This document shows positions 12,051-23,822 of a stretch of 64,000 nucleotides of DNA, in pieces (position 1 is the first letter of the stretch; each line of letters begins with the position of its first letter). The stretch covers positions 16,877,912 to 16,941,911 of the forward strand of contig CM043965.1 of NCBI GenBank assembly GCA_014529385.2, given 5' to 3'. Source of the DNA: Adiantum capillus-veneris. Taxonomy: Eukaryota; Streptophyta; Polypodiopsida; Polypodiales; Pteridaceae. Below the pieces are notes generated by a model. The model worked only from the letters and a program-made list of their open reading frames with translations. It was not told the DNA's origin and did not search any database. The position numbers were made by a program, and so were the translations under genes.

Positions 12051-14201
12051 ATGGAGAAAAATGTCGGCAGAAGTGTTACAAAGAAGCCAAAGAATAAAAA
12101 AGCTCCTAGCAAAGAGTGGGATTATGCTCACAACATATGCGGTCGATATATGGAGTGGCAATCTAAATTTTTTTTCACAACAAAATCAAGCGGTGCACCA
12201 TGTATTAGGGATCATTTTTTGGGTAGCGTTAAAAAGAGTTGTAAGAAATGTGAACATCACCAGGCACCTGCAATTGCAAAGCATTTGAGAGAAGAGCTTG
12301 CCAAAAAAGGTGGAAAGAGACATCCGATATATAGCTCTGCTATGGATGCAAGTCAAGAGCAGTCAAAGCCAAATATTAACTCTACTGATCCTATGGTGAA
12401 ACCAACTTACCTTGGAGAACAGCCTGTGCAGGAGATAAAATGTCAAGCATCATTCCTTTTAAGCGTCAAAATGAAGGTAGACTTGGTCAAATGTGTCAAA
12501 AATCATTACGTCAAAGCTTTCGGATGCAGTCTCTAGAAGAAGCACAAACTGCACTCCCTAAAGCATTATTCTTCATTGGAAGTGCTGGTCATGGTAGACA
12601 ACAATCATTGGAAGGCGGTTTGAAAGAAAATTGGCGAGTTTGGCCTAGGATTTTCAGCTCCTTCTTATCACATAATATAAAATATTCTCTTTGAAAAAGG
12701 TTACATTGAAGTCAAAGAGCGTGATGGCAAAATAATACTTGCAAATATTTTGCTTTCAGGATGCACAATTGTGAGTGATGGTTGGTCAAATGTTCAAAGA
12801 AGACCACTAATCAATGTAATCTTGGTTTGTCCAAGGAGAGAAACGTTCATAAAGGCAATTGATTGTTCTGGTGCAATTAAAAGTGGAAAATATATTTTTG
12901 AGATCTTGGTAAATATAATTAAAGAAATTGGTGATGAACATGTTGTTCAAATATTCATGGAAAATGCAAAGAATTGTAAAAATGAAATGCTATTAAATTA
13001 ATAAAAAAGTGCTTTCCATACATTTTTGCCAATGGTTGTAATACGCATAACTCAAACTTGGTGTTGAAGGATTGGTACACTAGTGAAGAAAACACATGGT
13101 TCGGAAAAATAATTGACACAGCGCATCAGGTTGTGAAATTTATTGTGAAACGGTGCTCGATTTGTACAGAATGTACATGTCAGTGATGTTGAAACTTCCT
13201 ATTGAAACTCGCTTTTGTATGCATTTTTAGACATTGGAATCACTTCTCTGCAATAAGTGTGCTGTGATTAACACCTTCAATACCATGGCCTTTGATGAAT
13301 GGCAGATTGAGCAAAACGAAAAAGTAAAATAATAAAAATTACATATCTATGTATGGCAACATAAACAAGACTGCTTGGTGGAGGAGTGTAATGGATGCAT
13401 ACCATGTACTGATGCCCGTTATGTTCGTGATTCGCAACCTTGATCAAAAGGCGCCAAAGATGGGCAAAGTGTGGATGACATGGTGGTTAGTCCAATATAG
13501 CCTTGAAAATCCAAAGGAACTGAAAGAGTCTGTAGTAGAGAAGGAGTGGAGACTACCATTCTCTGGCAAACAACAAATTTTGGCCAAGTATTTTTATGCA
13601 AGATGGAAGAGCACTCATAGTCCACTCCATACTCTGGCTTACATGCTCGATTCGCAGTATTGGAATTTAGATCTGATGTCCAATACAGAGGTGGTTAGTG
13701 ATTTCTATCACATGGTCAATATGTTCTACTCCAACATTCAGGACCGAATTGACTGTATCAAAGAAATGAGAGCATCTAGATTAAAAGAAGGTCCTTTTGT
13801 GAATGATTTTGTACAACCAATGGCAAAAGATCAACCTACATGGGAGTAGTGGATGATGAATGGTGCTCGACTTTACATCCCCTTACAATGAAATTACTGG
13901 CACAATGTGTAGCAAACTCAAGTTTAGAGAGAAACTAGAGTATGTACAAGTATGTTCATAGTGCTATTTGCAGCAGACTATTAGCAAACAGAGAGGAAAA
14001 ATTAGTGTATATTTTTTGCAACAAAAGATGTTGCATCACATTGAAAGTGCTGGCTACAAGGAGGAAATGTCAACCTGGTTGTATGATTGTCAATTTGAAG
14101 ACGAAGAAGGGAATCGGGCAATAGATATGGAAGCTAAATTACAAGGATACCCACAACACTCAAATTTAGAACCAGATAACAACTTCACAGATTCAATATA
14201 G
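12051..14201 (+). pseudogene. hAT-family DNA transposase, degenerate
   Basis: Pieces appear in the order expected of plant hAT transposases. A BED-like zinc finger region spans about 12090-12330 (GRYMEWQ...GAPCIRDHFLG...CKKCEHH). A DUF659-like block spans 12750-13001 (LLSGCTIVSDGWSNVQRRPL, then an EIGDEHVVQIFMENA-like end). A middle part covers 13349-13849 (ARWKSTHSPLHTLAYML). The C-terminal hATC dimerisation motif is at about 13890-14060 (SSLERN, stop, SMYKYVHSAICSRL). The stop at 13936-13938 is TAG where the family has Trp in ERNWS. Several frameshifts and stops make it dead. No terminal inverted repeats were found. LARD1 inserted just upstream of it. Confidence 0.85.
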
Positions 14202-14466
14202 CTTGAGAGTAGAAGGAAGATTGTGTCAAAAACCATTATGAAAGAGCTTGTATTAAATGTGTTTGGATCATATACAGTGATTCATATTCACAATTATACA
14301 TAGTTTGTTGATCTCAATTGATATGCTCAAAACCAACATCTTGATCACCAATTAGATTTCTAATTGTGCTAGGGATATCTTGAAGGGCTTGCTTGAATTT
14401 AAACTCATTTGCCATGCCAAACATAACATATATTCCCTGTGGAGTATCCTGGGAACGTATTGCACA
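14202..14466. other. Spacer, nothing recognised
   Basis: AT-rich sequence between the convergent ends of the hAT remnant (+) and the RING-like fragment (-). No coding, repeat or RNA signal was seen. Confidence 0.5.
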
Positions 14467-15298
14467 TCAGCTACTATTTTGCATCAAAAAAATAAGACAG
14501 ATAAAGTGATAATAATGACCACATGTAAATGTATAGTATCCACTCCATCTATCAAAATTCTTGTAGCAAACTGGACATTGGGAAGATGAAGATGCATCCA
14601 AAGTAGACAAGGGGACCAAATCTGGATGCAAGACAAGGTGACTGATGTGTGTCCCTTGTACAAGTGGAGGATTCACTCATTGTGTCAGATTCTAAACGTC
14701 TTGGCTTAAGTAGTGAATACATTTCTCCATCTGGACCTGTGAGGGTTGGGGTGTGTCGTGTAAATATTTTTCTCTCTTTTTAACTGTAATTCAACACCTT
14801 CAACTATCAATGCTAGCTCATCTTTAGGTGAAAGTGACACAACTCTCCATCATATCATGGGTGGCAACGACTGTCTCCTTCGATGAAAAGTCTATTGGTC
14901 AATGTTGCACAAAATGAACATATAACATTTTTGCAAAAATATAACGCACAATCTGCATTGTGCTGTGGATGACCATAAACTTCCAGGTAAATCCTCTCAT
15001 CATTTTCGTTGATCGATTTGTGGAGGCACTTCGATACCTTTTACCTTCCTTTGTTTATATCCGTGTCCTCACATGGCCATATTGTATTGATCATGTCCTT
15101 GGTCACTTATTTATTGATCTCCTTCCATTGCATGTGGTTTGCATTTGCCCATTTTGAAAGTAGTCGAGCACTGTGCATCGCTTGCTGGGCCGACATACCG
15201 TGCGCTAGAGACTTCATACACTAAAATACATTAACAGCCGCTTGATGTTGATCATGAGGCACTAATTGGGTGCCACAAACTTGTTCTTCATTGGACAT
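14467..15298 (-). pseudogene. Degenerate gene with a partial RING-type zinc finger at its C-terminus
   Basis: A plausible start ATG is at 15298 (MSNEEQVCG...). One frame then continues to about 14830 with stops (TAG, TAA) at positions that read naturally as Gln. After a frame change the C-terminal piece carries CPVCYKNF followed 14 residues later by CGHYYHFIC, matching the first half of a RING finger (C-x2-C ... C-x-H-x2-H-x2-C). The second half of the RING, with its final CxxC pair, is not seen. RING proteins are usually E3 ubiquitin ligases, but that role is only inferred. It lies downstream of the kinase-like fragment on the same strand and might once have been part of one gene with it. 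Confidence 0.45.
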
Positions 15299-15669
15299 TT
15301 TATCTTAAGGCTGCAATGGACAAATAGAAAATATTCAATATCATGACAAAAATATATTCTCATGATTCAGTAGTTTCACAGATACACAAAGAAAAATAGT
15401 CTCATCCACTACATAAAATGTCGTTAGCTGACTAAATCAAATCACAATGGATGGACCCAATTGAACCACAAGAAAAATTTGAAATACCCCGGATAACACG
15501 ACAATTTTGAAATGACTAAAGATAATTGATTCTATTAAAATACAAGACAATTGATCCAATTGAAATACAAGACATGACTCAATGAGGTGAACCACCCCAA
15601 ACCAGATAGTACACAACATCAATACAAATGAAATACCCAGGATAAGACAAATGTATATCACAAAAATGT
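15299..15669. other. Spacer between RING-like and kinase-like fragments
   Basis: No motif was recognised on either strand. It could be an intron or intergenic remnant if the two minus-strand fragments were one gene. Confidence 0.4.
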
Positions 15670-17188
15670 TTAGGTCGGGTAAAAAGATGGCGCAAGTTCA
15701 ACAAACTGTCCTTGGACAGGATTAGGGTCTATCTTTGAATGTTCTTTGAAAAATATCAAAAAATAAAATGCATTTATTCTATTCTCTCGCTCTGCTAGCT
15801 TGATATGGCAGTCTACTTTAATCTGAATGGCCCTCATAACATCTTGGTTGGGGTGGTAAATACTTCTTCTGGAAAATAAACTTTCCTGGTTGCACTCCAA
15901 AACTATCCACATGTCGAATAGATAACCCAATGTATAAATGTTGATAAATTTTGTGTACATATATGTGCATCGTGGATCATATAGATCTGGAGCAATCCAT
16001 GATCGCTTTGCAATCTTTGCTTCCCTTGCTTTTTGTGCCTCTAGAATTGCAGGGTCCGACTGTCTGCTTGGATGCGGATAATTAATTGACACACACTTAG
16101 TTGGCGTCCTGAGAATCATTCCCTAATCAATGATACCAACATGGGGTTTATTTGCACAAGTACAGTCCAACATTATGTTGAACGGGTGCAGGTCGCTGTG
16201 CACTATACCAGCTGAGTGAGCAACCGCAACCCAATCAATTAAGACATGACAAATTGCTAGCATTTGCTCAATCAATGCTTTGATCTGTTTTGTCTTTATC
16301 TCTGATAAGTGGTGCTTTGCTGGTGGCAATGACCTCCAACCGTGTTGTAGCCTGTGCATGTGGCGTCTGAATGCTCTGTGGGCGAATGGCAAGTGTCATA
16401 TCATGTCCCCCAAGGTTCCCCCATTGTAGTATAGAAATATTATGATCCAAGGAGCTTTGGTTATAAAACCAATGCATCTAAAAATGGAGGGGTGAAGCGT
16501 TTGCATTCCTTGCTCTATCTGGAAGCTGTCAAATTTCACCTCACTCCCTCCCTTGTAGCATTTTCCCACATATGTAATGTGGTCTAGAAAGAAGGAGATT
16601 CTTTGATGGTGTACAATGTGCATACTCAAAAGAGCTTGCTCAAACCCTTATACCTTCTATCAAGGCCTCGTGGGGAATGCCAATTAGATGAGCTCACTTG
16701 GTATTCAAAGCCCTGCGCATGATTGAGCCGGTGCTGCTAGCATCTGATTGGCCACCCACCGCTGCTTGCGCATCTTGGGCCATCTTCAATCTCTGGGGTA
16801 AGGAGGCTTGGTCCTAAGATTTCACACGCTTCATCTTGACATTTTTTTACTCCCATCATTTGTCCCAGAGCTCTAATTTTGTCATATTGTAGGCATGAGG
16901 GATATCTTCCTTTAAGTCTCTACAACTGACTTTCATATTTCCCAACACTGTCCTAATCTTGTGGTGGGGGTAAAATTATCGAGTCCCTGTCAGAATCAGC
17001 AACTCATATTGGCCTTCACCTCGCAACCTACACTCTATGTTCTCCCATATAGTGTTAGTGAGGTCTTTGATGAAGACGTCGCTTTCACTAATCTATTGTA
17101 TGCACCGACCATCTACACGTGATGATATTTCCAAAATACATTCTTTTCGAATGGTATGCATACTAATTTTCTTTTGATTTGGTGTCAT
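15670..17188 (-). pseudogene. Protein-kinase-like gene, degenerate
   Basis: From 16629 down to 15670 one frame, broken by two stops (16393-16395 TGA and 16120-16122 TAG), carries kinase C-lobe landmarks. The catalytic loop is IVHSDLHPFNIML, a non-RD form with HSD for HRD. VGIID precedes a stop where the activation segment starts. WIAPDLYDP sits at the APE position, and IYTLGYLFDMWI is in the helix-F region. IFLYYNGGTLGDMI upstream resembles the hinge. TGA and TAG sit where CGA and TGG would fit. Further upstream to a possible ATG at 17188 the frame is broken; an N-terminal region (SDVFIKDLTNTIWENIECRL) has no recognised domain. The Gly-rich loop and catalytic Lys were not found. Substrate and pathway are unknown. 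Confidence 0.6.
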
Positions 17189-18690
17189 TTTAGCACTTGA
17201 CAATACAAAACAATATATCAAATATAAATTCATGGCTGCACACTGCATTAACACTATCACACTAATTCTGACAAACCATAACCATGACTTGAAGACATTA
17301 AGAAATGTGCACGAATATATTGATAAACCTTGGAAACAATTTTTACTTTAAAATGCAATGTTTATACGTGTAAAATGCAGCAAACAAGTAGTTTATAAGT
17401 ACTTCATACAAATCAACCAATACATGTTAAAAATCTAAAAAATTTCAGCATATTGTGAATATTTAACCTGTATTTTTCACCGTGCACTCTCACACTATTT
17501 CAAACAAAGCATACACTGACTTAGAGACTTCAAAAAATTGTGCAAGATTATATTTAATTAGGTCGATAATCATAATGGTATGTTTACTCGTGTAAAATGC
17601 AATAAAAATAAGTCACTCCTAATAAAATTGTCTAGATCTAACAAAACATGTTAAAAATCCAAAACAATTCAAACTTTTCCGATAGAACAAAATACTTGAG
17701 TTTATATTTTGACGTTATCACGATTCCTTAAAAAATAAAGCCTCTTGGAAGATACATGCATTGTGATCTACATAATGTCAATTCTATTTTAACTCATTTA
17801 AAACATTGATTATATATATGCCAGGCTAGGAAATTGCAAAGAACGTCTTCGTCTTTAAAAAGATAAAAATAAATATTTACCATGCAAATTGTGTGCATAT
17901 ACTTTCTTACATAGAATTTATGTAAATGTAGCATTTAAAATAGCGATGATGATTGATGAATAAAGAATTCTTTTGAATATGATTAGCTAGTATATATTTT
18001 CATGAGAGCTTTTAAAAACAACAATCCAAAAATATGTAGCTGAAATACTCTTTACGGCCGTGTTACGGAGACCAAGTATTTCATATACTTAATACTTAAA
18101 AAAATGAACTGCACATGCACATACAAATTATACGGAGTTTGTACAACTGGGTTAACGACCTGAATGCCACATTTATGCAAGAATATTTTCTTCTAACAAA
18201 CAACACTCAATTAGCCGTGTTATCGATCGAGTATCACCCAAATCTAAGGAGAAATAATGGCTTACATACGAGCATCATATAGCCGCATTACCGACCAATG
18301 CCCATATGCATTTTTGGAATGGAGAAGGGAAGTTGACTCACCATAAGGATACTAGATTTTCCGCGTTATCGATGTAGTACCCAAACAATAAGCCAATACT
18401 TACCACAAGGACACCATCTTCCCCGCTTCATCGAGGTGATGCCCTTGTGGTAAGCATTGTTCCACAAAATAGCTTACGCACACACTCTCATTGTGTGGTA
18501 AGGTACCTTATGACTGCCGCACAATACAAAAAATAGCACGCTACCACACAACGCATACATACACACAACACATACCCGGGCCGTGTGGTCCCGTACTCCA
18601 CTATTGTCATGCAGTGCGACGCAGAGCACGCTGCCACATGACCCCCTCTCTCCCTCTCTCCTCTCGATGTACCCGCAAAGGTGGTTGTCG

Positions 18691-18692
<2 letters not shown>
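17189..18692. other. AT-rich spacer with degenerate repeats
   Basis: No gene was recognised. From about 18050 to 18455 a loose motif, CCG(T/C)(G/A)TTA(T/C)CGA..., recurs five times (about 18057, 18213, 18281, 18361 and 18422), each followed by a GTA/GTG...CCC-like end. The last unit forms a hairpin at 18399-18454. Confidence 0.45.
18399..18454. repeat. Inverted repeat with 12-bp arms
   Basis: CTTACCACAAGG (18399-18410) is followed by its exact reverse complement CCTTGTGGTAAG (18443-18454). The 32-nt loop holds one copy of the degenerate CCG...TCGA motif. It may be the end of a small transposon or a foldback element. No target duplication was identified. Confidence 0.6.

Positions 18693-18784
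<92 letters not shown>
18693..18784. repeat. CT microsatellite
   Basis: An almost uninterrupted (CT)n tract of about 92 bp. It produces spurious long ORFs on both strands (poly Leu-Ser or Arg-Glu) that are not genes. Confidence 0.98.
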
Positions 18785-18788
<4 letters not shown>

Positions 18789-19044
18789 GCTCGCTCAAAA
18801 TATGGATCAAGAAAAACACCTAGTGGGCCGATCGGGGCCCTATATATATAATTCTGCGGCCTCATTGGGCTTCCTAATTGTCCTAGCGGGCCTGCAGTGA
18901 ACATGTAAAATCCTAGTGAGTTTTTAGTGGGGTTCTAGGTTACCCTAAACCGGCTTCTTTGTGATCATGCTAAGTGTGATTATGTAAATATGTCAATAAG
19001 ACCTTGTGATCACACAAAATTTGTGGTAATAACGTAAATATTAA

Positions 19045-19351
19045 ATCCCTGGTTTGGGCTACATGCAGGTTGCAGCTTGTACATAGTGAGTTTATGGGCC
19101 CATGTAAACTCCGTCCTTGGGAAATTACCTTTACTTTGTGACTTTCATTGAGGCATGCATAGGTATTTTTTCTTGAAGAGAAGTCCAAAGTTTTTATGTG
19201 CTTCAAGCAATTTCTTGCTATGGTGAAAAATGTCTCAAAATGTACTCTATGCACCCTCTGTTTTGATCGAGGGGGGCAGTATATGTCTCATGAATTTAAT
19301 GCATTTTGGCTAGTCGAGGGATAAAACACCAATGTAAAATGCCATATACGC
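19045..19351 (+). pseudogene. copia-2 integrase fragment
   Basis: It matches copia-1 from about 43506 (ATGCAGGTTGCAGCTTGT region) through DRGGEY to the start of the PYT segment. It encodes the beginning of the integrase catalytic core, including QLVHSEFMGP. At 19073-19075 it keeps CAG where copia-1 has TAG. The frame is broken. It ends exactly where the G1 LTR begins and resumes at 26792. Confidence 0.85.
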
Positions 19352-20496
19352 TGTCAGGAGTTTTTTGGAGCAAAGGATTGCGCATATGTATATACACATG
19401 CATGGTGCATCAAATAAGGAATTCCCATTTTCCAGAGCCAGGTGGTTACGTGGGGCCCACATGTGTACAAGTAGGACAGCATGTATATAGTGCATCGATT
19501 TTCACTATCACCAATACCAGTGTGTTTTTCCTATAATAATGAGGAGTTGGTAGCACATAAAACTTCTCGAGGAAGCTATCCACGGGCTGAAGACATGAGG
19601 TAAGCAGGTGCATCAGATGGCATCTAGTGGCGTCAGGACGTCGAATGGGGTCAATACTTGCACGTGGATAAGTACGGACACAACATGGGTGTTTCCTTGT
19701 GATAATTATTGAGAAAGGTCATCATGAGGACCATATTCTGGGGCCACTTCACGTGGTGGCGGGATGCATTATTGGAAAAAGCTGAGTGCCAGGTGTGCGG
19801 ATGGATGCAGCAAGGTGACAACTATGCACTGTGAGGTCAGCTTTTGGCCTGTTCGGGGTCCGTTTGAGGTCAACTAAAAGGCCAAGGGTGCCCAAGTAAT
19901 AAAGCTAAGTGTGGGAACTAAAAAAATAGAGAGAAGACCAGAAAAAGAGTGAAGAGAAGAGGAGGAACAGCCGCAACTGTATTTTTGCTGTTTTTGGAGT
20001 CTGTTTTGGCCGTGAACTGTTCATCCGAGGTTGGATTTGAGCACTTTGACATTGTAGACTAGGGTTTTGGGCTGCTCTGGACGCGATGGCACTATCCATT
20101 TTGCCAAATTCCTCACTTTTTTTCTGCTGTTTTGGCTGTGTAAGTTTCTCCTATGAGCGAAGCTTCTTCTCCAATTTGTGATAGTATCTGACATATTTTA
20201 CCCATATTGTGTGAGCTATTTGCCTCATTCGTTTTGGCCCAATCTCAGTTGTATCTAAACATCAGAATTTATCCTCTTTTGAGCTGAGTGTTTTGGGTGT
20301 GTGTGTGTGTGTGTGTGTCTCTGTGTGGAGTGGGCAAATGGGTAGTCTCTCTCCTCTCACTCCATAGGTGTGTTCCCTGGCTCGACCAGGTGGGTTGTGT
20401 AAGCCGAGTGGTGCCCCATAGTGTGTGTGTTTATCATTCCAAGAGTGTGTGCCAGGTCATTATAGAGGCATTCTGTGTGTTTCTATCCCGCTCACA
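19352..20496 (+). repeat. G1 5' LTR
   Basis: About 1,145 bp, TGTCAGGAG to CCGCTCACA. It contains a (GT)n run near 20297-20318, which is shorter in the 3' LTR. Confidence 0.92.
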
Positions 20497-20502
20497 TTCT
20501 TT

Positions 20503-20520
20503 TGGTGCACCCACGGAGGA
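20503..20520 (+). other. G1 putative primer binding site
   Basis: TGGTGCACCCACGGAGGA lies six bases inside the LTR. Its first nine bases match the complement of a plant tRNA-Gly 3' end; the rest does not. The tRNA assignment is tentative. Confidence 0.45.
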
Positions 20521-21537
20521 TCTTCTTCGAGTACCTTCTGCTTCGAGTTTCAAGCTTCGAGATTCGAGATTGTAGACTACATGTTACAGGTTACAGGGAT
20601 AGGTATAGGTATAGGTCATTCACATAGGTACAGATAGCTGGAGTAGAGTGAGACACTAGCAAGTGGGAGTCAGTTGCATTTGTCGTGGGTATGCATCATT
20701 TGGCGCCTGTTTGAGCGCATTGTCTGTTGGTATTGTACGTTACTTGTGGAAACTGCCAATTGTACGTCTTTGTGAAGCCATACTTGGTTTTATTTGGCAT
20801 TTCTCAGACTTGGTCTGGACGATAGTCATTTCTGAGACTTGACTATACACGATTTCCATAAGCCTCCGTGAGAGGGTCGATAGCGTGAGGTTTTATTGAG
20901 CTGGGAGATTCTCGAATGTGGAGATCCTTTCAGTGATACAGGTAGCTGGAGTACCCTTTTTGTGACCTCGCCATAGGCTATGTACTAGTGATTCCTACTT
21001 GATGCTCGGATTCTATTGTTGGCAGTTTATGCATAAATATACAGTCTATATTTTGGGTTCTTACTGCTCTACTTCTGGGGAAACTCTGTCAAAAATTTTC
21101 CAAGTTATGATAGCTGGTTTTTTGGTCTTTTAAGCCATTTATGCTGTTATGCTGTTGAAATTTTGGCAAAATCAGAGGATAAGACAAGTGTGCTTTCTTG
21201 GGAGCTGAATGGTTGACTTTAATGGATGATCAAAATGGCCCTCAATTCACTCCTTTTCATTTAACTCAAAGAATCCAGATAAATGTTCCCAGGAAGATTT
21301 TTTTCCAGCAGCGCATAGTCTTTATGTTCGGGCCAAGAAGATTAAGAGAGATCCTGGAATGTCCTTTGCCTGTTGTAATTCCGATGATTAACTATGAAAA
21401 CTCATTTGATGTGCATGTGTTTGTCCTTATCTAAAGTTGAGCTCCATTGAAGTTTCTAGGAATTGAGTCAGTCAAAAGTTTTGGGTTCTTGCACGTGTGT
21501 TCGAAGGGGTTCTCAAAGCATCGTAACTTGGGTAGCC
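20521..21537 (+). other. G1 leader
   Basis: No recognised gene. A short GGTATA-rich repeat lies at about 20597-20632. An ORF of 78 codons at 21198-21434 starts MGAEWLTLMDDQ and has no recognised domain; it may be chance. Confidence 0.4.
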
Positions 21538-22350
21538 ATGGCTTTCTCTTATCCGGAGTTTCATGGAAGAAGTTATGAAGATGTGGAAGACTTTTTGGAA
21601 AAGATGGAGGTTACCTGCATTAGCAACCAGTTGTCTTCTCCAAATTTGCTTGAAGAGTGATACACGAGTTTGGTCCAAAGCATTTGAAGAGGAGTTGCAT
21701 GTGGCTGATCCGCCTGTAATATTGAGTTGGGACAATCTACGGCATGGGTTGGAAGTGGAGTTTGTGAAGACGGAAGATCCCGACAAAGTGTGGTAAGAAG
21801 TAGTTTTGGTGTAAAAGAAAGGTGAGCCAGTAGATGCGTACATATGTAAGTTTTCATTGGTATGGGAGAGGATGTGCAAGGACTTAGCACCACAAGTACC
21901 CCTGCCTGACATGATGAAGAAGGACAGGTTCTTGGCTGGTCCTTGGGAGAATATACGTCGGAGAGTGGAGCTAAAGAAGCCTAGGACATATGAAGATGCA
22001 TTGGAGGTGGCAAGGAACAAAGAGTGGAAGTTGAGAAAAATGAGCCAGCTAGGAGTAGAAAGACAGGTGCCAAGAAGCTATATAATATGGACACAAGGAA
22101 ACGATTGGAAGAGCTTTATGAAGATGAGGATGAGTCTAGTGATGAAGACTATTCCATAGTGTCTAACGAGGACAGTGATAGTACTACCAGCAGTGATGAG
22201 GATACTGATGTTGCATTTATTTTGATGGACAAAGAAATCCAGGAGTCTGGTTTAGTCACATTTGCAAATGAAGTTGAAGAAGAAAGTGAAGGTCCTTATG
22301 AAGTGATTGAAGGGCTAATGCAAACCAAGGTTGAATTGTCAAAGAAGTAG
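21538..22350 (+). pseudogene. G1 gag, degenerate
   Basis: The start MAFSYPEFHGRSYEDVEDFLEKM is typical of plant retrotransposon Gag capsid regions. SWDNLRHGLEVEF and the segment VWERMCKDLAPQV follow in shifted frames. The end, YEDALEVARNKEWKL, aligns with the gag fragment at 37080-37180. An acidic C-terminus (22120-22345) follows. I see no CCHC zinc knuckle and no retropepsin DTG/DSG motif between gag and RT. Frame 1 runs on into RT through a single TAG at 22348-22350. Confidence 0.7.
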
Positions 22351-23078
22351 GAATTGATGACACAAATGATCAGTGGAGACCTCTCAGCTATGGAGAAGGA
22401 GATATATTTGCACATGCTGGCTAGTTTTCCTGATTTGTTCATTACTTCATATGAAGAGATGAGAGGGTTCAAGGGCGAAGAGATGCATATAGAGCTGAAA
22501 GAAGGTGCTAAGCCAGTGAGGCAAAGGCTAAGAAGGATGGGTCAAGAGCAAATGGAAGCCTTGCGGGAAGAGGTGGACAAGTTATTGAAGGCAGGGTTCA
22601 TAGTCCTAGTGGAGACCACAGAATGGGTGAGTCCAGTAGTAGTCAGTCCAAAGAAGGATGGAAAATGGAGGATTTGTGTAGATATTAAACCCTTAAATGC
22701 AGCCACTAAGAAGAACCCATATCCTCTTCCATTCATTGATCAGATCTTGGATTCAGTGGCAGGTTATGAGAGGTACAATGTGTGTGATGGTTTTTCAGGC
22801 TATTTTCAATTAAAGATTGCTCTTAAAGACCGCACAAAAACAACTTTCATTACACCATGGGGTTGCTATTGCTATACGGTATTGCCATTTTGGTTGTCAA
22901 ATGGACCATTTGTCTATCAAGAGAGGGAAAATTGGGTATTGGAGCCATTCATTGGTAGTTGTGTTGAAGCTTTTATGGATGACTTCTGTGTGTACAGCAG
23001 TAGGGCTGAACACCATGAGAAAATGCAGATGGTATTGGCTTGATATGATGAATGTAGAGGACAACTAAATCCCAAGAA
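22351..23078 (+). pseudogene. G1 reverse transcriptase
   Basis: RT core motifs are in order: ADLLKAGFI-like KLLKAGFIVLVETTEWVSP, PKKDGKWRICVD, NPYPLPFID, CDGFSGYFQLKI (first catalytic Asp) and the FMDDFCVYS active-site box at about 22972-22998. The usual FGL(T/S)NAPATFQ is altered to FWLSNGPFVYQ. TGA at 23041-23043 and a frame change at about 23095 separate it from RNase H. Confidence 0.9.
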
Positions 23079-23822
23079 ATGTCATCTAGCAAAGCCAAGG
23101 GTGAATTTACTGGCCATATGGTGTCAGAAAATGGCATTGAGGCTGATCCAGACAAGGTTAAGTTTATAATTCTTCTTCCATCACCTATGAGTACAAAGCA
23201 GTTGGAAACCTTTATACACAAAGTGAAGTATATGGCGCGGTTTATTCCATTGTCTTCACAGCTCCTTTATCCATTACAACAAGTGGCAAAGCATGGCCCA
23301 TTGCAATGGGATGACAAGTGTGAAGAAGTGTTTCAAGAGGTGAAAGAGGTGTTAGGGGGGTTGTCAGCCATGTAGGCTCCTGATTGGAAGCAAGTGTTTT
23401 ATGTATATCCATTAGTAGGGGATGATGCCATTGGAGCCATGCTATTGAAAAAGGGGAAGGGAAGCCATTATATGAGGCCAGTGTATTGTGCAAGCCGAGT
23501 GAAGCTGGTAGCAAAGAGAAAATTCTCGGAAGTAGAGCTAGTGATGGCCAGTGTAATATTTGCTTGTCGACGATTTCGTCATTACTTGCTACCACGACCT
23601 TTTATTTTCTTGACGAGTTATGCCTTTTTGCCATAGTTAATTAATGGAACTAACATGTCAAATGTGGTGAAGAAATGGGTAATTGAGCTGCAAGAGTTCG
23701 AGTTCTCTTTTTTAGTGGAAGACAGTACAAGAGCTACCCTAGCTAATTTGTTGACTTACAAGGAGAATCCCCTCCTTCTTAAGGAAGAGGCAGTGAGAAG
23801 AATAGTTGAAGAAGTGCCATAG
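23079..23822 (+). pseudogene. G1 native Ty3 RNase H and connection
   Basis: The RT thumb/connection (GHMVSENGIEADPDKVKFI, then PLQQVAKHGPLQWDDKCEEVF) leads into the RNase H region (PVYCASRVKLVAKRKFSEVELV, RRFRHYLLPRPFIFL). The first RNase H Asp is in APDWKQVFYVYPLVGDDAIGA, where the family's DAS is not intact. Three TAG codons interrupt it (23373-23375, 23634-23636, 23820-23822), all in one frame. Confidence 0.8.

Noticed and set aside
18488-18904. Long ORFs on both strands rich in Leu-Ser or Arg-Glu
   Set aside because: They are translations of the CT microsatellite; no domain is present.
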